The position numbers and the translations under genes are program-made. Shown one piece after another: positions 5,116-8,224 of a stretch of DNA of 8,224 nucleotides; position 1 is the first letter of the stretch; the number at the start of each line of letters is the position of its first letter. The notes beneath the pieces were generated by a model that saw nothing but the letters and a program-made list of their open reading frames with translations, made no database searches and was not told the origin of the DNA. The stretch spans positions 1-8,224 of the forward strand of contig CAMCUJ010000051.1 of NCBI GenBank assembly GCA_945878965.1, in the 5' to 3' direction. Source of the stretch: an uncultured Clostridia bacterium. GTDB taxonomy: Bacteria; Bacillota; Clostridia; Monoglobales; Monoglobaceae.

Positions 5116-5988
5116 TTATTTGTTCAAAGCAACTACAACCTTGCGGTTAGGCTCATCGCCTATGCTGTAGGTTTTAATCTTATTGTTTCTTTGAAGTGCT
5201 GCATGAATTATGCGGCGTTCATTAGGCGACATAGGCTCAAGAGTGATAGACTTCTTTTCTCTTAAAACTCTTCTCTCAAGACCATGTGCAAGTCTTACAA
5301 GAGTTTCCTCACGCTTTGAACGGTAGTTCTCTGTGTCAATATTAATTTTTATGTAACGTTCCTTATTGCGGTTTACATAAAGACTTGTAAGGTACTGAAC
5401 AGCATCAAGTGTGTCGCCTCGTTTTCCTATAAGAAGTCCCATCTTTTCTCCGCTTACGTCAATATCGATTGAATTTTTTCCAAGCTTAACGTAAAGGGAT
5501 GCTTTAATTCCCATCTTTGCAAGAAGCTCATTCAAAAACTCCTTTGCATCAACAACCGCATCTGTAGGAATTTCAATTTCTTCATCGTGTCTGTTCTTTG
5601 GCTCAGACTTAACATCTGTATTTTCAGCCTTAATCTCATTCTTAGGTTCAGTCTTAGCAATAAATGGTTTGTTTTCATCAGCTTTCTTTTTAGGCTCGGT
5701 ACTAACCAAAAGCTCTTTTTTCTCAGCCTTTGTATCGTCTTTTTTAGGCTCGGCTTTAACATTTTGAGTCTTTACCGGTTTTTTAGCTGACGATAATTTT
5801 TCTGCATCTTTTGTAATCCAGGCTGAAATTTCAACCTCCGAACCGAATAGTAATTTTCCAAAGAAGTTCTTTCCTGTTTCTCTTATTATCTCGTGTGAAA
5901 TTTCATCCTTTGAAACACCAAGCTCTGCCGCAGCTGCTTCAAGTGCTTCATCAAGACTTTTTGCGTTTTTTGTTACCTTTTTTAGCAT
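5116..5988 (-). CDS. jag: RNA-binding protein Jag/KhpB (SpoIIIJ-associated)
   Basis: The 290-residue protein has the full Jag layout. Jag_N is at residues 1-58 (SLDEALEAAAAELGVSKDEI and GKNFFGKLLFG). A KH domain follows (about 145-222) with the nucleic-acid loop GKRG at 188-191, then an R3H domain (223-290) with the Arg258/His262 pair in NERRIIH and a TYSIGDEPNR end. KhpB-type proteins bind RNA with KhpA and affect cell division and elongation in Gram-positives. Between Jag_N and KH is a long Lys/Glu/Pro linker (59-140) with four EPKK/EPKN motifs, making it about 80 residues longer than the 208-aa B. subtilis protein. The start lies 38 nt inside the 3' end of yidC, fixed by AAAGGGAG (6005-5998) 9 nt upstream, so the two are translationally linked. 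Confidence 0.95.
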   Translation of the reverse strand: MLKKVTKNAKSLDEALEAAAAELGVSKDEISHEIIRETGKNFFGKLLFGSEVEISAWITKDAEKLSSAKKPVKTQNVKAEPKKDDTKAEKKELLVSTEPKKKADENKPFIAKTEPKNEIKAENTDVKSEPKNRHDEEIEIPTDAVVDAKEFLNELLAKMGIKASLYVKLGKNSIDIDVSGEKMGLLIGKRGDTLDAVQYLTSLYVNRNKERYIKINIDTENYRSKREETLVRLAHGLERRVLREKKSITLEPMSPNERRIIHAALQRNNKIKTYSIGDEPNRKVVVALNK

Positions 5989-6958
5989 TAGCTATCACTC
6001 CCTTTGTATCAATATCTATCTCTTTTTCTATCTCTTTACCCATAGTTTTGTTAATTACAAGCTGCTGAAATACCTGCAGTACATTGCTTGCGATCCAGTA
6101 AAGACCTACAGCTGCCGGTACAGAGAAGGTAAACCATGCTGTAAAGAACGGCATTATCTTATTCATTGTCTTCATAGAGTCTGCCGGATTTGGTGCGTCT
6201 GAGTCGGTTTTTACGGCGTTATTTTGATTATTGTTGGTTGACGCCATTGTAACCTTTGTTGAAATCCATGTTGTAAGTCCCGATAAAACAGGAATTATCC
6301 AAAGCAGAATTGTCTGTAGGTTAAGTCCGTCAATTTTACCGAAACAAAGATTGAATAATGCACCAAGGTCAGGTGTTCCGGCAAGATTAAGACCAAGAAA
6401 ACCAAAGTCTATTGCCTTTAGCGGATTACCCCACTCTGCAATATATGGATGATTTAATATTTCAGGGAACTGGTGCATATACTGAGCAACCTCAATTTCA
6501 TAGCCGCCAAATCTATCCATAGTAATAGTTTTTAAATTTTCAGCAACAATATTTGCACCGCCGTTTTGCGCCCATTCGGTAAATGCGAAAAATATTCGCC
6601 ATATCTCCGAGGCGTCAACGCCCATAATGTAAGTTATAGGCTTTCTAACCACCCAATAAAGTGCAAGTATAATCGGAAGCTGTATTAGCATAGGAAGACA
6701 ACCGCTCATAGGGTTTATCTTATATTTCTGATAAAGCTTCATAGTTTCCATATTAAGCTTTTCTTTATCGTTTCCGTATTTTTTCTGAAGCTCCATAAGC
6801 ATTGGCTGAAGCTTTTGTGTTTTAAGCATTGATTTCTGTTGTTTAATTGTAAGCGGTAAAAGAATTAACTTTACTATTATAGTAAATAAAAGAATACTTA
6901 TACCGTAATTTTGAACTAACGTATAGAGCATCTCAAGAATTAATCCGAGAACTCGCAT
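5951..6958 (-). CDS. yidC: Membrane protein insertase YidC/SpoIIIJ/Oxa1
   Basis: YidC inserts and folds inner-membrane proteins with or without SecYEG. I take the ATG at 6958 (335 aa) because GGTG of AAAGGTG (6974-6968) is 9 nt upstream; a TTG at 7000 would only add 14 polar residues. Visible parts are TM1 (17-38), the cytoplasmic hairpin SMLKTQKLQPMLMELQKKYG, TM2 with GCLPMLIQLPIILALYWVVR (86-105), a TM segment at 215-233, and a C-terminal TM with VGLYWIASNVLQVFQQ. The tail ends in a Lys/Arg cluster (KKGNKKRKKS), as in ribosome-contacting forms. There is no lipoprotein signal. The hydrophilic-groove Arg of B. subtilis SpoIIIJ (IRLLILPL) is Lys30 here (VKLILLPL). The outer loop between TM2 and the next TM is enlarged by some 75 residues. 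Confidence 0.95.
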   Translation of the reverse strand: MRVLGLILEMLYTLVQNYGISILLFTIIVKLILLPLTIKQQKSMLKTQKLQPMLMELQKKYGNDKEKLNMETMKLYQKYKINPMSGCLPMLIQLPIILALYWVVRKPITYIMGVDASEIWRIFFAFTEWAQNGGANIVAENLKTITMDRFGGYEIEVAQYMHQFPEILNHPYIAEWGNPLKAIDFGFLGLNLAGTPDLGALFNLCFGKIDGLNLQTILLWIIPVLSGLTTWISTKVTMASTNNNQNNAVKTDSDAPNPADSMKTMNKIMPFFTAWFTFSVPAAVGLYWIASNVLQVFQQLVINKTMGKEIEKEIDIDTKGVIANAKKGNKKRKKS

Positions 6959-7060
6959 TATAAATGACACCTTTATATCAACTCCAATAGTGTATTTCAA
7001 AACGAAAAATCAGTAAGCAGCTTTGGTAAACAGCCGATAAGCAGAATTTTTACAATGAAA

Positions 7061-7267
7061 TTACGGAAAGTCAATTCCGCCCTTAGAAAAAGGATTACAT
7101 CTTAAAATTCTGTATACAGCTTTTAGCGTACCCAAAAATACTCCGTATTTTTCTATCGCTAAAATCGCATAGCTTGAGCAAGTAGGATAAAATCTACAGC
7201 ATGGAGCTTTATGCGGCGATATGAATTTTTGATAAAATCTTATAAGTTTAATAAGCAGTATTTTCAT
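7061..7267 (-). CDS. yidD: Membrane protein insertion efficiency factor YidD
   Basis: A 68-residue member of the YidD (haemolytic Hlp) family, a small peripheral membrane protein with an amphipathic N-terminus that assists YidC-dependent insertion. Diagnostic residues are [19 protein letters not shown] (16-34), with the CRFxPTCSxYA core, and [16 protein letters not shown] at the end. The ATG at 7267 is chosen although the frame stays open to a TTG at 7300, because the family begins with a short MKxxLIxLIRFYQ segment. This start lies 20 nt inside rnpA and has only a weak AAAGA ribosome site, implying coupling to rnpA translation. yidC follows after 102 nt. Confidence 0.93.
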   Translation of the reverse strand: MKILLIKLIRFYQKFISPHKAPCCRFYPTCSSYAILAIEKYGVFLGTLKAVYRILRCNPFSKGGIDFP

Positions 7268-7604
7268 TGTCTTTAAAAATATTAAGCTTGTCTGCCGCAA
7301 GCATAAAGTCGTTCTTCAGTTTGTTAAAAGGTGTAAATGCAGTTCTCCCCCGTGCAACAAGAATTATATCAATGCCGTCCTTCATATTTTCACAGTTCAT
7401 ACGATACAGTTCACGGAGTCTGCGTTTTGCACGGTTTCTTATAACTGCTTTTCCGATTTTTTTGCTGACTGTAATTCCAAGCCGTCTTTCTCCCGACCTG
7501 TTTCGGTTTGTATATATAACAACCGACGGCATAGGACATGATTTGCCCCTGCTGTATAACCTTTTAAAATCTGTATTTCGATTTAATGAGATAATATCCT
7601 TCAT
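7248..7604 (-). CDS. rnpA: Ribonuclease P protein component
   Basis: This protein subunit of RNase P binds the 5' leader of precursor tRNA and stabilises the catalytic RNA. The 118-residue sequence has the family landmarks: an N-terminal [26 protein letters not shown] (41-51) and the RNR motif [15 protein letters not shown] (51-65), followed by DIILVARG. Length is normal (about 115-120). It starts at ATG 7604, 25 nt after the rpmH-rnpA hairpin, and has no convincing Shine-Dalgarno, so translation may be modest. This fits the low need for the protein compared with L34 from the same operon. Confidence 0.96.
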   Translation of the reverse strand: MKDIISLNRNTDFKRLYSRGKSCPMPSVVIYTNRNRSGERRLGITVSKKIGKAVIRNRAKRRLRELYRMNCENMKDGIDIILVARGRTAFTPFNKLKNDFMLAADKLNIFKDNENTAY

Positions 7605-7624
7605 AAAAATACCAAAATGTCAAA

Positions 7625-7646
7625 AAAGACACCCAAAGGTGTCTTT
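7625..7646 (-). terminator. Attenuator-type hairpin between rpmH and rnpA
   Basis: AAAGACACC (7625-7633) and GGTGTCTTT (7638-7646) form a perfect 9-bp stem with a 4-nt loop. The stem overlaps the rpmH stop codon (7647-7645). On the reverse strand a run of six U follows, half of it inside the stem. It should end part of the transcripts after rpmH, lowering rnpA and yidD-yidC-jag output. Read-through must occur because no separate promoter fits the 40-nt gap. Confidence 0.68.
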
Positions 7647-7779
7647 ACGCTGACAATCTCTTTCTGCCCTTGAGTCTTCTCGCTGCTAAAACTTTACGAC
7701 CACTCTTTGTTGACATTCTTTTTCTGAAGCCGTGTTCCTTAGCTCTGTGTCTTTTCTTAGGCTGATATGTTCTAAGCAT
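7645..7779 (-). CDS. rpmH: 50S ribosomal protein L34
   Basis: Reading the reverse strand from ATG 7779 gives 44 residues, [18 protein letters not shown] at the start and [14 protein letters not shown] at the end, the standard length and sequence of L34 (Arg/Lys-rich, T-Y-Q-P-x-x-R and G-F-x-x-R-M-x-T motifs). L34 is a small 23S-rRNA-binding protein of the large subunit. AGGAGGG (7793-7787) lies 7 nt before the start, the strongest ribosome site in this cluster, as expected for the most highly expressed member. It is the first gene leftward of the replication origin region. Its stop codon is embedded in the hairpin before rnpA. Confidence 0.97.
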   Translation of the reverse strand: MLRTYQPKKRHRAKEHGFRKRMSTKSGRKVLAARRLKGRKRLSA

Positions 7780-7821
7780 TTATTTTCCCTCCTGTTCGAT
7801 GTATAAGTCTTTTTTTTATTT

Positions 7822-7844
7822 AATAAGGGTTGCCCCTCGTTATT
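7822..7844 (-). other. Hairpin with GNRA-type loop in the rpmH leader
   Basis: On the reverse strand AATAA, a CGA bulge, GGG, the tetraloop GCAA, CCC, TTATT gives an 8-bp bulged stem 43 nt upstream of the L34 start codon. An A8 tract follows instead of a U-tract, so it is not a terminator on this strand. It could stabilise the long leader or take part in feedback control; that is speculation. Confidence 0.35.
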
Positions 7845-7979
7845 TGGCATACTACAATATCAATCAATATTACATACGCTGCAAGATGTTCTGCGTTCTA
7901 TAGAAGATACAGATACGGCTTGCGTTATAATTTCTATAATTTTAATTGTATATTTAGTTATACGCAAAACATATTTTAT

Positions 7980-8009
7980 ATTTTAACATATTACCCTCCG
8001 CTTTGTCAA
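7980..8009 (-). promoter_or_regulatory. Probable promoter of the rpmH operon
   Basis: On the reverse strand TTGACA (8009-8004, perfect -35) and TAAAAT (7985-7980) are 18 nt apart, with a TGn extension just before the -10 (TGTTAAAAT). Transcription would start near 7973, giving a leader of about 194 nt before L34. It is the best leftward match in the intergenic region. Confidence 0.6.
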
Positions 8010-8025
8010 TACTTTTGTTAGGTTA

Positions 8026-8034
8026 TTTTTCACA
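8026..8034 (+). promoter_or_regulatory. Weak DnaA-box-like site
   Basis: TTTTTCACA differs at position 3 from TTATNCACA. It lies about 50 bp left of the consensus box and in the opposite orientation. On its own it would not be called; proximity to the better sites gives it some weight. Confidence 0.3.
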
Positions 8035-8077
8035 AAATTTTTTAAAAAACTTTTATAAACTTTACAAAAGCATATTT

Positions 8078-8086
8078 TGTGGATAA
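8078..8086 (-). promoter_or_regulatory. Consensus DnaA box
   Basis: TGTGGATAA is the exact reverse complement of the DnaA box TTATCCACA. It is the only perfect copy in the window and lies between rpmH and the expected dnaA. It could serve origin firing, dnaA autoregulation, or both. Confidence 0.75.
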
Positions 8087-8109
8087 CTTTAAAATTCAAT
8101 CATATATTT

Positions 8110-8118
8110 TGTGGATTT
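8110..8118 (-). promoter_or_regulatory. Second DnaA-box-like site in a direct repeat
   Basis: TGTGGATTT (two mismatches to the consensus) sits exactly 32 bp, about three helical turns, from the consensus box and in the same orientation. Both boxes are part of a 13-bp direct repeat, ATATTTTGTGGAT (8072-8084 and 8104-8116), which supports it as a real site. Confidence 0.5.
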
Positions 8119-8163
8119 TGGGTTATGAAAAAAACTTGTAATAATTTTGTAAGTTTTTAAGTG

Positions 8164-8192
8164 TTGAATTATTGATGAATTTCTGTTATTAT
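8164..8192 (+). promoter_or_regulatory. Rightward promoter, presumably of dnaA
   Basis: TTGAAT (8164-8169), 17 nt, TATTAT (8187-8192), with a TGn extension before the -10 (TGTTATTAT). It points off the right edge, where conserved gene order predicts dnaA. The start would be near 8199. The DnaA-box-like sites lie 45-85 bp upstream of the -35, compatible with autoregulation. Confidence 0.5.
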
Positions 8193-8224
8193 ATAAGATA
8201 CATATTGAAATAAGTATTATATAA

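Larger units (their letters stand above)
7780..8224. other. Gene-free rpmH-dnaA intergenic region, probable oriC flank
   Basis: No plausible protein gene lies in these 445 bases; open frames here lack ribosome sites and family features. The stretch contains the rpmH promoter and long leader, DnaA-box-like sites (8026-8118), AT-rich tracts suited to unwinding (8036-8070) and a rightward promoter running off the window. In Firmicutes the rpmH-dnaA gap is commonly part of the bipartite chromosomal origin, so an origin role is likely. Whether the main origin is here or beyond dnaA cannot be seen. Confidence 0.6.

Noticed and set aside
6959..7000. Upstream TTG start for YidC adding 14 residues
   Set aside because: The ATG at 6958 has a well-placed AAAGGTG; the TTG has no good ribosome site and the extra residues are polar and not signal-like.
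7267..7653. 128-codon rightward open frame antisense to rnpA
   Set aside because: rnpA on the other strand is certain from its RNR motif; the antisense frame has no family features and crosses the attenuator hairpin.
7830..8021. 63-codon rightward open frame in the rpmH-dnaA gap
   Set aside because: No ribosome site, AT-driven composition (Tyr/Phe/Asn/Ile), and it overlaps the rpmH leader and promoter.
1..8224. CRISPR array, tRNA or rRNA genes, transposase, or toxin-antitoxin pair
   Set aside because: No regularly spaced direct repeats, no cloverleaf or rRNA-like segment, and no transposase motif found. The Xre gene has no toxin partner in the window.

Overview
The window is AT-rich DNA from a low-GC Firmicute, most likely a gut- or rumen-type Clostridia (Oscillospiraceae/Lachnospiraceae-like). 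This is inferred from the origin-proximal gene order, consensus sigma-A promoters, strong Shine-Dalgarno sites, a Clostridia-style cysteine-rich small protein and a xylan-side-chain GH43 enzyme. The species cannot be named from the sequence.

Right part (about 5050-8224): this is the flank of the chromosomal origin. An untranslated region (7780-8224) carries DnaA-box-like sites and a rightward promoter pointing off the window, where dnaA is expected. Leftward from it runs the classic rpmH-rnpA-yidD-yidC-jag cluster. Its genes are tightly packed or overlapping (rnpA/yidD by 20 nt, yidC/jag by 38 nt). An attenuator-like hairpin overlaps the rpmH stop codon, and a 13-bp perfect terminator follows jag. 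The cluster supplies ribosomal protein L34, RNase P protein, membrane-insertion factors and an RNA-binding protein. The usual next genes (mnmE-mnmG-rsmG) are absent here.

Middle (about 2868-5024): a small eight-cysteine protein and a cytoplasmic GH43 beta-xylosidase/arabinofuranosidase-like enzyme, both leftward. The gap between them (4407-4790) holds the GH43 promoter with a near-perfect 20-bp palindrome. It also holds a rightward candidate small RNA of about 120 nt: an extended -10, then a 5' hairpin, a C-rich linker and an intrinsic terminator.

Left part (1-2683): a phage-derived module. An Xre-family repressor (cut by the window edge) diverges from a consensus promoter driving a tiny basic ORF, a RinA/ArpU-like regulator and both terminase subunits. 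Two copies of the same inverted-repeat operator sit in the two divergent promoters, which looks like a compact lysogeny-type switch wired straight to DNA-packaging genes. No portal, capsid or other structural gene follows. Right after terL there is a GC-rich, hairpin-dense block (2684-2850) that looks like an interspersed repeat and marks the boundary with host genes. The module is best read as a prophage or satellite remnant, or a domesticated fragment.
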